From JAGVPT01 sp963717445 (GTDB lineage Bacteria; Bacteroidota; Ignavibacteria; UBA10030; UBA8401): DNA of 64,000 nt. The notes under the pieces are model-generated. The model had not been told where the DNA came from, made no database searches, and worked only from the letters and a program-made list of their open reading frames with translations. A program made the translations under genes and the position numbers. Location: assembly GCA_963717445.1 (NCBI GenBank), contig OY970334.1:2294001-2358000 (forward strand). The letters are read 5' to 3'. Numbering within the stretch: position 1 is the first letter of the stretch; every line of letters begins with the position of its first letter. This document shows, piece after piece, positions 51,634 to 60,513 of this stretch.

Positions 51634-52275
51634 ATGGTTCGCGTGCTCATCGTTGATGACCACCCTATTGTTCGACACGGTCTTGTATCAGAACTCTCAA
51701 GAGCTTCAGACGTCAAAGTGGTGGATGAGGCCGCAGACGGGAGCGAAGCCATCAGCAAAGCGCGCTCCTCGAAACCAGACCTCGTGTTGCTCGATATCGC
51801 CTTGCCGGGGAAAAACGGATTAGAGGTGCTGAAGCAACTTCGAGCTGAGATGCCTCACGTCCGTATCCTCATTCTCAGCAGCTACCCGGAAAAGCAATAC
51901 GCGGTTCGCTGTTTGAAGAACGGCGCCCAGGGCTACCTTACTAAAGAGAGCGCCTCAGAGGAACTTCTTTCTGCGATTAGGAAGATTATGAGAGGGGGAA
52001 AATATGTCAGCGCATCTCTCGCAGATTTGTTGGTGTCGGAGATCGGCTCCGGGGGATCGCACATGCCTCACGAAATTCTTTCGGACAGAGAATTCCAGGT
52101 CCTCTGTCTGCTGGGAGAAGGAAAAACCGTGTCACAAATTGCCTCCATTCTCTCCTTAAGCCTTTCGACCATAAACACGTACAGATCTCACATTCTCGAG
52201 AAAATGAATCTCGAGAACACTGCTCAGATCATCAGGTATGTCGTCGACAACAACTTGTCCGACATCGGCGAATAG
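51634..52275 (+). CDS. NarL/FixJ (LuxR-type) response regulator
   Basis: A 213-residue regulator from the ATG at 51634 (GGAG 8 nt upstream); the frame open to 51553 overlaps the kinase. The receiver domain has Asp8/Asp9, phospho-acceptor Asp54 (LVLLDIALPG), a switch Ser in ILSSYP and Lys in YLTKES. The C-terminal LuxR helix-turn-helix (about 145-205) has LSDREFQVLCLLGEGKTVSQIASILSLS. It is the likely partner of the kinase directly upstream. Target genes are unknown. Confidence 0.94.
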   Translation: MVRVLIVDDHPIVRHGLVSELSRASDVKVVDEAADGSEAISKARSSKPDLVLLDIALPGKNGLEVLKQLRAEMPHVRILILSSYPEKQYAVRCLKNGAQGYLTKESASEELLSAIRKIMRGGKYVSASLADLLVSEIGSGGSHMPHEILSDREFQVLCLLGEGKTVSQIASILSLSLSTINTYRSHILEKMNLENTAQIIRYVVDNNLSDIGE

Positions 52276-52444
52276 CTACATCGTTTCTTCCAGCACGGTG
52301 CTTTTGTAAATTCCCATCGGCGCACTCCATTGCATTTCCAATATTCGTCCCGAAGCTATCGTATTTTTTGCGATAGAAAGTGTGAATTTTGTGCGATTTC
52401 AAAGGGATTGGAGGGTTACGATATTAGAAGGTAAAGAAATGGGG

Positions 52445-52568
52445 TAGTGGTCAATTTTGCGTTCTTGCTAAAGGTGACGGACACCTGACGCCAAAAATCC
52501 AATTATACCAAAATATTTGGTAAGGTAAATCGGCAAGTTGTCCGTCACCTTACCAAACTTGAGCACTA
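52445..52568. mobile_element. R2 miniature inverted-repeat element, copy 2 (124 bp)
   Basis: Starts TAGTGGTCAATTTTGCG and ends ACTTGAGCACTA, in inverse orientation to the copy at 47643. The inner inverted repeats GGTGACGGACACCT / TGTCCGTCACCTT are present. It lies 20 nt upstream of the frameshifted receiver gene, where it may separate that gene from the upstream regulator transcript and creates a false N-terminal extension (MSVTLPNLST). The 52276-52444 part holds no feature of note. Confidence 0.82.
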
Positions 52569-52588
52569 CCAGAAAGGGAGTAGGTCTT

Positions 52589-53009
52589 ATGTTAAATATC
52601 GTTGTTGTCTATGGATCTCTTTATGTCGGGGGGAGCATTGTTCAATATTTGGCTCAATTGAAGAACCTCGCAATCGTCGGTCAATCGCGGGGGGCAGACG
52701 ATGCCATGCAAATAATCGGCGCGACCCGCCCCCATGTTGTTATCATCGATGCCGAGTTGAAGGATGGATTGGGCTTGGAGGTATTGCAGCGAATTAAGCA
52801 ATTAGAAATGCCGCCTGTCGTTTTCATGACGGCTGCTTCGTTGTATTCCCAGGTACCGCACCGAGTGCATGAAGCAAGGTGCCGATTATTATTTCCAACT
52901 CCCCGACAAGATCGAAAGCCTCGTAAACACACTCTCCCAGCTTGCTTCGTTGTTTTCCACGGTGGATAAAAAGGTAAAATCTGAGATCGAGAATCAGAAG
53001 AAGAACTAA
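52589..53009 (+). pseudogene. Stand-alone receiver-domain protein, interrupted by a one-base frameshift
   Basis: The first 88 codons give a receiver fold: MLNIVVVYGS, acceptor-like Asp54 in HVVIIDAELKDGLGLEVL, and Thr81 in VVFMTAAS. After Tyr-Ser-Gln (52844-52852) the frame is lost; shifting by one base after 52852 restores YRTECMKQGADYYFQLPDKIESLV and a natural stop at 53009. The restored part matches the usual ending of small receivers (Y-P-Q-Y-R-x-x-C-M-x-x-G-A-D). One extra G in CAGGTAC explains it. The pocket is already degenerate: the acidic pair is replaced by Tyr-Gly and the Lys by Gln. It could be a sequencing error or real decay. It lies 14 nt before the hybrid kinase gene. Confidence 0.8.
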
Positions 53010-53023
53010 AAAGGAGAATTCCA

Positions 53024-56000
53024 ATGAAGGATGAAGGTCAAGCCATCAACATCTCAGTCGAGTCATTACGAAATCGTATTACAGGCCGGCTCATCCCGCT
53101 TCTTTTCATTGCTCTTCTGGTAAGCCTGTTACTCTCTCTTGCCAGAATTCCAACCATAGGATTTCGACCTTTTATGTTACTCCAAATCCTCTTTTTGGGT
53201 ATGAGTGCGACCCTCTATTTTACAAGAAAGCATATTCATCCTGACATTTCCGCTCTCGTAATGTTAGGAATCCTTTTCTCATTACTCATTGCCGGTGTGG
53301 CAAGTTTAGGTCTTCTTTCTACAACATTTGTTCTGGGGCCAATAATCGCTCTGTATTTGATGCTTCTCGGTCATCGAAAATCTGCATACATAAGTATAGC
53401 CGTCATCCTCCTCTATCTCTCGGTGATGGCCGTTCTTTTCGTGACAGGAATATTATCGTCAGTGGCAATTCCAAACTTGTACTCGCAATCATCCACGGCA
53501 TGGATACTTATGCTCCTTGTTGTCGGCTCAGTCTCGGTTGCGGCCGTTTCTCCGTTTGAATTGGTGCATGATGCGTTGCAGGAAAGCGAGGAACGGTTCC
53601 GTCTTGCCTTCGAAAACACTAATATAGGAGCTTGTCTCACTAGCCTTGAAGGTCGTCTTCTAAAAGTGAATAACGCCCTCTGCGAAATGTTAGGTTATAC
53701 TCGTGAGGAGCTTGAACAAATGAGTGTCTCTGATATAACCCATCAGGATGATAAGAGTCTGAGCCTAAACCTTATTGAGCATGCACAAAGGGGCGGAGAA
53801 GAAAAAATCAATTTGGACAAACGCTATATTCGCAAGCTAGGCGATATTATCTGGGCGAATGTTTCGAGTTCCCTAATACGAGATTCTAACCGTAATCCTC
53901 AGTATTTCATCACTCACATCCGAAATATTACCGAGGGTAAGCACGGGGAAGAAATGTTGAAGCAAGCATTAGAGTGGCAAGAAGCCATCTTTGAAGGCTC
54001 ACGCGATTCAATATTCATTTCAGACCAGAGTTCTCAATTTGTTGCGGTTAACAGTGCGGCCTGTGAGCTCACAGGCTACTCTCGAGAACAGCTGCTGAAA
54101 ATGCGAATCCCTGATCTTCACGATCAGCCCGATTTGGTTGCGTACAAAACATACAGCCACAAAATCTTCGATGGAGAAGAAATCATGAGCGAGGCAAAAA
54201 TTCTCCGTCATAACGGCTCAAAAGTAGACACAGAGTTCAATAACAGGCGCGTGTCGATTTCAGGAGTGTATTATATGCATACGACAGCCCGTGATATCAC
54301 TGAGCGCAAGCGGGCAGAAGGAGACCTAAAGAAAAGTGAAGAACTGTATCGAACCGTTTTTGAAAATACAGGAACAGCTACTGTTCTGATTGAAGAGAAT
54401 TCAATTATTGGGCTAGCCAACGCAGAATTCGAAAAGCTTTCACAATACTCAAAACAGGAAATAGAAGGCGAGAAAAGTTGGACGGAATTTGTGGTGAAGG
54501 AAAATCTCGACTGGATGCGCATTCAGCATCAATTAAGAAGAGAGAATCACGAAGCAGCCTTAAAGCAATATGAATTTGGGTTTGTCAGGAGAGACGGAAG
54601 CATACGCAATATCTTAGTGACCAATGACATTATACCCGGTACAAAAAGAAGCATAGCCTCACTCTTGGATATTACCGAACGCAATCGCACGGAGGAGGCA
54701 TTGCAGCAAAGCGAGAAGCGATCTCGAGTTCTCTCCGATGCAGCTTTTGAGGGAATAATGATCCACGACAGAGGCGTCATTTTGGATGCAAATCAGGCCT
54801 TCGCTGACCTCTTCGGCTTTGGTCGGCCAGAGGATTTGATCGGATTGAACGGCTTTGAGGTACTCCCATTTACTCCAGAATCACTGGAACGCCTCAAGAA
54901 AAGTAGTGCTTTGAATTCAACAGAAGTTATCGAAATTTCGGTGATGAAGCCGAATGGTGTAATTTCCTTTGCCGAGACGCAAGCTAGAAACTTTATCACC
55001 GAGGAAGGTAAACTAAGAGTTGTCTCCATGCGCGACATCACACAGCGCAAGCGTGCAGATCAGGAGCGCCAAGCGATGTACGAAATTGTTGAAGGTGTAA
55101 CAACCACTGCGAATCTTGACGAACTTTTTAAGCTGATACACCGCTCGCTCGGAAAAGTATTGTATGCAGAAAACTGTTTCATCGCACTGCATGATTCGAA
55201 TACAGGGCTTTTTAATTTCCCATACTTTGTGGATAAGTTCGATTCAACTCCCGAGCCGGCAGCGCTGCTAAAGAGTTGTACATCGTATGTATTTCGCAGC
55301 GGCAAACCACATCGTATCCCACAAGCAATGTTCGACAAACTCCTGGAACAAAACGAAGTCGAGCTGGTTGGATCGCCTTCGCCCTCCTGGATCGGCGTAC
55401 CGTTAAACACGCCGGCCAAGACGATCGGCGTTCTAGTGTTGCAACACTATGAAAAGGAAAATATCTATAGTGAGCACGACCTTCGATTCCTTGCTTCGGT
55501 TGGAAGCGAGGTGGCCCTTGTTATTGAGCGCAAGCTCGCTGAAGAAGCGTTGCGCAAAAGTGAAGAACGAATGAGAGCGATCGTTGAGGGAACACCCCAC
55601 CTGTTCTTCTATACCCAAGATGCTGAAGCAAACACTACCTATGTATCTCCAACGGTTGAGCAAATCACAGGACACAATGTCGATATGTGGCTCAAAAGGA
55701 AAGATTGGTTTACCACTGATGCAAAAATTAATCAATCCGCAAAAGAGAAAACCTACGCTCATCTTCAGGGAGAGCTCGCTAAAGATCCCACATTGATTGA
55801 AGTCCGCCACGCGAACGGAGATCCAATTCTACTGGAAGCATATGAATATCCGATAATGCAGAATGGAAAAGTCATAGGCTTGCAAGGGGTTGCTCACGAT
55901 GTCACTGAACGCAAGCTCGCCGAGGATTCGCTGCGCGAGAGCGAGTCGCGGTTTCGGCAACTTGCGGAAGCAGCCGTGGAAGGAATCGCAATTACTGAAA

Positions 56001-57796
56001 GGGGAATTTTCGTTGATGGAAATGCGCGTGTTGGGGAAATGCTGGGATACGCATTGGGAGAAATGGCTGGAAGACCGGTTGCGGATTTCATTGCTCCCGA
56101 TTCTCGATCTCTGGTGCTCGCGCACATCCGCGAGAACTACGAAGGGTCGTATGAACATTTGCTTTTGCGCAAGGATGGCTCGACATTTCCCGTGGAATCT
56201 CACGCCCGCACGATGATGTGGAAGGGTAGGCTGATGCGCGTTACAGTGCTCCTTGACGTGAGCGAGCGCACGCGCGCGGAAGGGCAATTGCAAAAACTCT
56301 CGCTCGCCGTTGGCCAAAGCCCCGCTTCTATTGTCATCACGGATACGAAAGGGAACATCGAATACGTCAATCCTAAGTTTACTCAAGTTACGGGCTATAC
56401 GTTGGAAGAAGCCATAGGAAAGAATCCAAGTATTTTGAAGTCGGGCGAGACCTCACCGGAAGAATATAAAAAGATGTGGGAAACGATTACTTCGGGCGAG
56501 GCATGGCGGGGAGAATTTCATAACAAAAAGAAAAACGGAGATCTATTTTGGGAAATGGCTTCGATCTCGCCCGTTAAGAATAAAGACAATGTCATTACCA
56601 ATTTCGTAGCAGTGAAAGAGGATATCACTGATCGAAAAAATCTCGAGGAACGCTTTCGACAATCTCAAAAAATGGAAAGCATCGGAACACTGGCAGGCGG
56701 AATTGCGCACGACTTTAACAATATCCTCAGTATTATTTTGGGCCATTCGAGCCTCATGGAACGTTTCAAGGAAAATCCAAAGAAGCTCTCAGAAAGCATT
56801 AAGGCAATTACAAAGGCAACTGAGCGAGGTGCCGGGATAGTCAAACAACTTCTCACGTTTGCGCGGAAATCGGAAGCCCTGTTTGAAACTGTGAGTATCA
56901 ATGACATTATCATTGAAATCGATAAGTTTCTAAATGAGACATTCCCCAAGACCATCACGCTCTTAACGGATCTTCAGCAGGATTTGCCCTCGATCGTTTC
57001 CGATGCCGGTCAGATTCATCAAGTGTTGTTGAATCTCTGCGTGAATGCACGTGATGCAATGCCAAAAGGGGGAACGCTGTCAATCTCGACCAGAACTGTC
57101 GAAAGCGAAAATGTAAGTACGCGATTCCCAAACGCAACGGCTCGGCAATATGTTCAGATCGAAATCGCCGATACCGGGATCGGCATGGATGAAGCGACGC
57201 TCAAGAGAATCTTTGAACCTTTCTTTACAACAAAAGGTCCGGGAAAAGGAACGGGCTTAGGCCTTGCGGTGGTGTTTGGTATCGTTGAACACAGCAGCGG
57301 CTTCATAGACGTCCGTAGCACTCCCGGAAAGGGAACAATGTTCACCATATACCTCCCGATACCGGAGCGTGAATTGCAAGAGACTCAAAGAGCCGTGAAG
57401 AACGTTGAGGTAATAGAAGGAGGGACGGAGACAATTTTGGTGATTGAAGACGAAGAAATGTTGAGAAGCCTCACGAAGACCATTCTTGCCTCTAAGGGGT
57501 ACACGGTCATAACCGCAAAAGATGGTATGCAGGGGGTGGAAATGTATCGGAGCCGTCAAAAAGATATAGCCGTTGTTCTCTCTGACTTAGGTCTTCCGAC
57601 CCTTAGCGGTCAAGACGTGCTTAAAAAAATTCGAGAAATAAACCCAAAAGCAAAAGTTATCCTGGCAAGCGGCTTTATTGACCCCGATATGAAGTCGGAG
57701 ATGTACAAATCCGGAGCAAAGCAATTCATTCAAAAGCCGTACCTGCCCGATGAAGTCTTGCAGAAAATTCGTGAAGTGATCGATAGTAATCAGTAA
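53024..57796 (+). CDS. Hybrid multi-PAS/GAF sensor histidine kinase with C-terminal receiver
   Basis: A 1590-residue hybrid kinase with AAAAGGAGA upstream. The N-terminal seven-helix membrane domain and first PAS (to about 320) closely match those of the kinase at 48893. Then come PAS domains (about 325-450, 450-570, 575-690), a GAF domain (about 700-850), three more PAS/PAC units (about 860-1220), a HisKA domain with phospho-His1229 in GGIAHDFNNIL, a HATPase with DTGIGMDEAT and GTGLGLAVVFGIVE, and a receiver domain (about 1470-1590) with Asp1521 in VVLSDLGLP. No DNA-binding output is present, so phosphate probably passes to a separate protein. Signal unknown. Confidence 0.92.
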   Translation: MKDEGQAINISVESLRNRITGRLIPLLFIALLVSLLLSLARIPTIGFRPFMLLQILFLGMSATLYFTRKHIHPDISALVMLGILFSLLIAGVASLGLLSTTFVLGPIIALYLMLLGHRKSAYISIAVILLYLSVMAVLFVTGILSSVAIPNLYSQSSTAWILMLLVVGSVSVAAVSPFELVHDALQESEERFRLAFENTNIGACLTSLEGRLLKVNNALCEMLGYTREELEQMSVSDITHQDDKSLSLNLIEHAQRGGEEKINLDKRYIRKLGDIIWANVSSSLIRDSNRNPQYFITHIRNITEGKHGEEMLKQALEWQEAIFEGSRDSIFISDQSSQFVAVNSAACELTGYSREQLLKMRIPDLHDQPDLVAYKTYSHKIFDGEEIMSEAKILRHNGSKVDTEFNNRRVSISGVYYMHTTARDITERKRAEGDLKKSEELYRTVFENTGTATVLIEENSIIGLANAEFEKLSQYSKQEIEGEKSWTEFVVKENLDWMRIQHQLRRENHEAALKQYEFGFVRRDGSIRNILVTNDIIPGTKRSIASLLDITERNRTEEALQQSEKRSRVLSDAAFEGIMIHDRGVILDANQAFADLFGFGRPEDLIGLNGFEVLPFTPESLERLKKSSALNSTEVIEISVMKPNGVISFAETQARNFITEEGKLRVVSMRDITQRKRADQERQAMYEIVEGVTTTANLDELFKLIHRSLGKVLYAENCFIALHDSNTGLFNFPYFVDKFDSTPEPAALLKSCTSYVFRSGKPHRIPQAMFDKLLEQNEVELVGSPSPSWIGVPLNTPAKTIGVLVLQHYEKENIYSEHDLRFLASVGSEVALVIERKLAEEALRKSEERMRAIVEGTPHLFFYTQDAEANTTYVSPTVEQITGHNVDMWLKRKDWFTTDAKINQSAKEKTYAHLQGELAKDPTLIEVRHANGDPILLEAYEYPIMQNGKVIGLQGVAHDVTERKLAEDSLRESESRFRQLAEAAVEGIAITERGIFVDGNARVGEMLGYALGEMAGRPVADFIAPDSRSLVLAHIRENYEGSYEHLLLRKDGSTFPVESHARTMMWKGRLMRVTVLLDVSERTRAEGQLQKLSLAVGQSPASIVITDTKGNIEYVNPKFTQVTGYTLEEAIGKNPSILKSGETSPEEYKKMWETITSGEAWRGEFHNKKKNGDLFWEMASISPVKNKDNVITNFVAVKEDITDRKNLEERFRQSQKMESIGTLAGGIAHDFNNILSIILGHSSLMERFKENPKKLSESIKAITKATERGAGIVKQLLTFARKSEALFETVSINDIIIEIDKFLNETFPKTITLLTDLQQDLPSIVSDAGQIHQVLLNLCVNARDAMPKGGTLSISTRTVESENVSTRFPNATARQYVQIEIADTGIGMDEATLKRIFEPFFTTKGPGKGTGLGLAVVFGIVEHSSGFIDVRSTPGKGTMFTIYLPIPERELQETQRAVKNVEVIEGGTETILVIEDEEMLRSLTKTILASKGYTVITAKDGMQGVEMYRSRQKDIAVVLSDLGLPTLSGQDVLKKIREINPKAKVILASGFIDPDMKSEMYKSGAKQFIQKPYLPDEVLQKIREVIDSNQ

Positions 57797-57866
57797 TGAA
57801 AGCTGAAACATCTTCACCAAGCGACTTCCGGCTAAACGCAACAGTCGGAAACAATAGCGCTGACTG

Positions 57867-58142
57867 TCACGTTGTTAAGATTCCATAATTGCAGTTCGGT
57901 CTATCCGCCATCAATCTCGCACATTTCATCATTTGCCCTTTAGCTTCTCCAAGAATATAAAATCCTTTTGAAGTATTTTTACGCTGTAATGTGCCCTGCG
58001 CAATAAACGTTTGCAGTCAGGATCAAGATGCCACGCCCCCCTTTGCCATCACGAAATTGAATTACGCCGTGATTTTTGCATCGGTCAACCTGTAGCGCGG
58101 CGAACGCAAATGGTCATAAGCAAGCCTATCTAATTCAGCAGC
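57867..58142 (-). pseudogene. Frameshifted ORF remnant of unknown function
   Basis: Read leftward, protein-like stretches appear in successive frames: CKNHGVIQFRDGKGG, then AWHLDPDCKRLLRRAHYSVK, then KGFYILGEAKGQMMKCARLM ending at a stop at 57867. The frame changes coincide with a run of six G and a run of five A, so indels in homopolymers could explain them. The 5' part stops at the R1 copy (58146). No family is recognised. It may be a decayed gene, or an intact gene with sequencing errors; coincidence is not excluded. Confidence 0.35.
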
Positions 58143-58145
58143 GAG

Positions 58146-58362
58146 TAGAAGCCATCTCAAAAATGGTTTTCATGCAGAAAGCAGCCGTAAATGTCATGCT
58201 GAGCGGAGCGAAGCATCCATGACATGGAAGCCTAGTAGAGTCAAGGGATGTCATTGTCATGGATTCTTCACCCCGTCTGAAAAGCGACGGGGTTCAGAAT
58301 GACAATAATCTGTCAGTATTCCTTCAGAAGGACATAATCAAGCGTTTTTGAGATAGCTTCTA
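58146..58362. mobile_element. R1 miniature inverted-repeat element, copy 3 (217 bp)
   Basis: Exactly 217 bp with the same 18-bp ends as copies at 24291 and 47798. It lies between the frameshifted ORF remnant and the IS30 element. TA at both ends. Confidence 0.9.
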
Positions 58363-58390
58363 GTTAATAGTTAGAAGCGAATAATTAAAA

Positions 58391-59452
58391 AGGTACAGTC
58401 AAGTTTTTAACGCAACAGAGTTAATAAGTTGATTAAAAGTTTCTTTTGGAGTAGCAAAATCTAACGCTTTACGCGGACGTTCATTCAATAGGTTTTGAAC
58501 ATGCTTGATTTCCCTGCGTGAGACCTTTGTGAAGTCAGTACCTTTAGGAAAGAACTGCCTGATGAGCATGTTCGTATTCTCATTCGTGCCGCGCTCCCAA
58601 GGACTCTGCGGGTGACAAAAGTAGACCTGCATCTTGGTATGTTGAGTGAACAGTTCATGTTCAGCCATTTCTTTACCGCGATCGTAGGTCATGGATAGTC
58701 GCATTTGTCGTGGCAACGACTTGAGCTCACGGGCAAACGATCTGCGAACACTCGTCGCATCTTTGGCCTTTAACGGGACCAAGATCACTGTTCTGGTAGT
58801 TCTTTCGACAACACTGCCCAAGGCTGAGGCGTGACGCTTTCCCATGAGCAGATCTCCTTCCCAATGGCCAGGAACACTGCGGTCGGCAACTTCTGCAGGA
58901 CGTTCTTCGATGGAGATCATATTGGGAATACTGCCCCGTGTATCGGTTGACTGTTTTCGGTTCTTCCGTTTTCTCTTGTGTTGCCGAAGATAGTGAATCA
59001 GTTCCTTTTTCAATGATCCTTTGGGCAACAGGTAGATATAGGTATAGATGCTCTCGTGTGACACGTTCATTGCGGTTTGGCCTGGATAGGTTTCTTGCAA
59101 CACCCGGGCAATCTGCTCGGGTGACCACCGCAAAGTAAGTTTTTCGCACACGAACTTCCAGAGCCTCGGATTATCAAGTTTTCTCTGGAGGTGTCGCTGT
59201 GATGCTCGCTCTTGAGCTTGCTTGTGTGACCGAACAGCGCTATACTCGTTCTGGATTCTTGAACAGCGCGCTATTTCACGACCGATTGTGCTCCGATGTC
59301 GCTGTAATCTGCATGCTATTGCAGCACATGATTTATGCTGAGAAACCATTCGGCTGATGATCTCTCGATCTTCGGCGGTAAGTCGTATATATTGTTTGTC
59401 CATTCAACAAAATACCCTTCTGGATATTTTGTTGCGTTAAATTCTTGAACCT
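58391..59452 (-). mobile_element. IS30-family insertion sequence
   Basis: About 1.06 kb, with imperfect terminal inverted repeats: TCAAGTTTTTAACGCAACA near 58399-58417 and the complement of TTGCGTTAAATTCTTGAA near 59432-59449. The transposase gene fills the element. The flanks share AATTAAAA(A)GGTA, which could be a slightly changed target duplication. Exact end bases are approximate. Confidence 0.8.
58399..59403 (-). CDS. IS30-family transposase
   Basis: A 334-residue DDE transposase. The N-terminal helix-turn-helix (LTAEDREIISRMVSQHKSCAAIA) resembles other IS30 enzymes. The catalytic domain shows GHWEGDLL (first Asp), TYDRGKEM (second Asp) and SPWERGTNEN (Glu), followed by LLNERPRKALDFATP. 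All acidic residues are present and the gene is full-length, so it may be active. The start ATG at 59403 lies just inside the right end repeat. Confidence 0.94.
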   Translation of the reverse strand: MDKQYIRLTAEDREIISRMVSQHKSCAAIACRLQRHRSTIGREIARCSRIQNEYSAVRSHKQAQERASQRHLQRKLDNPRLWKFVCEKLTLRWSPEQIARVLQETYPGQTAMNVSHESIYTYIYLLPKGSLKKELIHYLRQHKRKRKNRKQSTDTRGSIPNMISIEERPAEVADRSVPGHWEGDLLMGKRHASALGSVVERTTRTVILVPLKAKDATSVRRSFARELKSLPRQMRLSMTYDRGKEMAEHELFTQHTKMQVYFCHPQSPWERGTNENTNMLIRQFFPKGTDFTKVSRREIKHVQNLLNERPRKALDFATPKETFNQLINSVALKT

Positions 59453-59565
59453 AACAAATTAAAAGGTAAGCAAAGACATTTAAAACTGTCATTAGAGCGT
59501 AAAAAGTTTTACTTTACATGGACCTTTAACTTTTAATTTTTCACTTTAAACTTTCCAGCCTCACT

Positions 59566-60435
59566 GTGAATCATTACGGCAAGAAAATTCTCCTTGGCGC
59601 CCACATGTCGATCAGCGGTGGTGTCGAGACTGCCGTCGACCGTGCGACGTCGATCGGTTGCACTGCACTTCAGGTTTTCACCAAGAACAATAATCAATGG
59701 GGAGCAAAACCGCTGACGGAGGGTGGGATTGAACGTTACAAAAAGAAAATAGCGGAAGCAGCCATAACGCCCGTTGTGGCACACGATTCATACCTTATTA
59801 ACCTGTGTGCGGTGAACCCCGATATTCTCGGAAAATCCCGTAATGCGTTCGTAGACGAGTTAACCAGATGTGAACAGCTTGGAATTCAACTCTTAAATTT
59901 TCACCCTGGAGCACATGGCGGTGCAGGCGAGGATGATGGCATAAAACGAATCATTGAAAGCCTCAACATTGCTCATGATAGAACAAGAGGGTTTAAAGTA
60001 CTAAGTGTTGTTGAGGCAACTGCAGGACAGGGAACGGCAATCGGCTACAAATTCGAACACCTCAAAAAAATAATTAACGGCGTCGACAGTCCAAACCGAA
60101 TGGCAGTGTGCGTGGATACATGCCATATTTTTGCGGCGGGTTATGACATCCGAACCGAAGAAGGGTACACGGCAACGATTAAAGAGTTTGACGATATTGT
60201 AGGATTGAACCGGCTTGCAGCATTCCACTGCAACGACTCGAAAAAAGGATTTGACTCACGCATAGATAGGCATGAGCATATCGGCAAAGGAATGATCGGA
60301 TTAAAAGGGTTTTCTTTTTTGATGAACGATAGGAGGTTTTCGGCTATCCCGAAGATTTTAGAAACGCCGAAGAGCGAAGACCTTCACGAAGACGTGGAAA
60401 ATATGAGGGCGTTGAGGGGGTTAATTAGGAATTAA
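59566..60435 (+). CDS. nfo: Endonuclease IV (AP endonuclease)
   Basis: A 289-residue TIM-barrel enzyme that cuts DNA at abasic sites. Family motifs with zinc ligands are clear: GAHMSISGGVE, NFHPGAHG, VVEATAGQG, CVDTCHIFAAGYDI, HCNDSKKGFDSRIDRHEHIGKG and ETPK. A GTG at 59566 is used as start; an upstream start is not visible. The gene is alone on its strand, near two other DNA-maintenance genes (dnaB and the uracil glycosylase) that read the other way. Confidence 0.95.
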   Translation: MNHYGKKILLGAHMSISGGVETAVDRATSIGCTALQVFTKNNNQWGAKPLTEGGIERYKKKIAEAAITPVVAHDSYLINLCAVNPDILGKSRNAFVDELTRCEQLGIQLLNFHPGAHGGAGEDDGIKRIIESLNIAHDRTRGFKVLSVVEATAGQGTAIGYKFEHLKKIINGVDSPNRMAVCVDTCHIFAAGYDIRTEEGYTATIKEFDDIVGLNRLAAFHCNDSKKGFDSRIDRHEHIGKGMIGLKGFSFLMNDRRFSAIPKILETPKSEDLHEDVENMRALRGLIRN

Positions 60436-60513
60436 GAATTAACAATTAGGAATTAAAAATAGAAAGATATTTATTCGTTGGCTTTACCTTCGTGTTTTCT
60501 AAACACCCAATAG

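Noticed and set aside
58383..59470. AATTAAAA(A)GGTA on both sides of IS30 as a target duplication
   Set aside because: The two copies differ by one base and the sequence is AT-rich, so it cannot be told from chance; noted only as possible.
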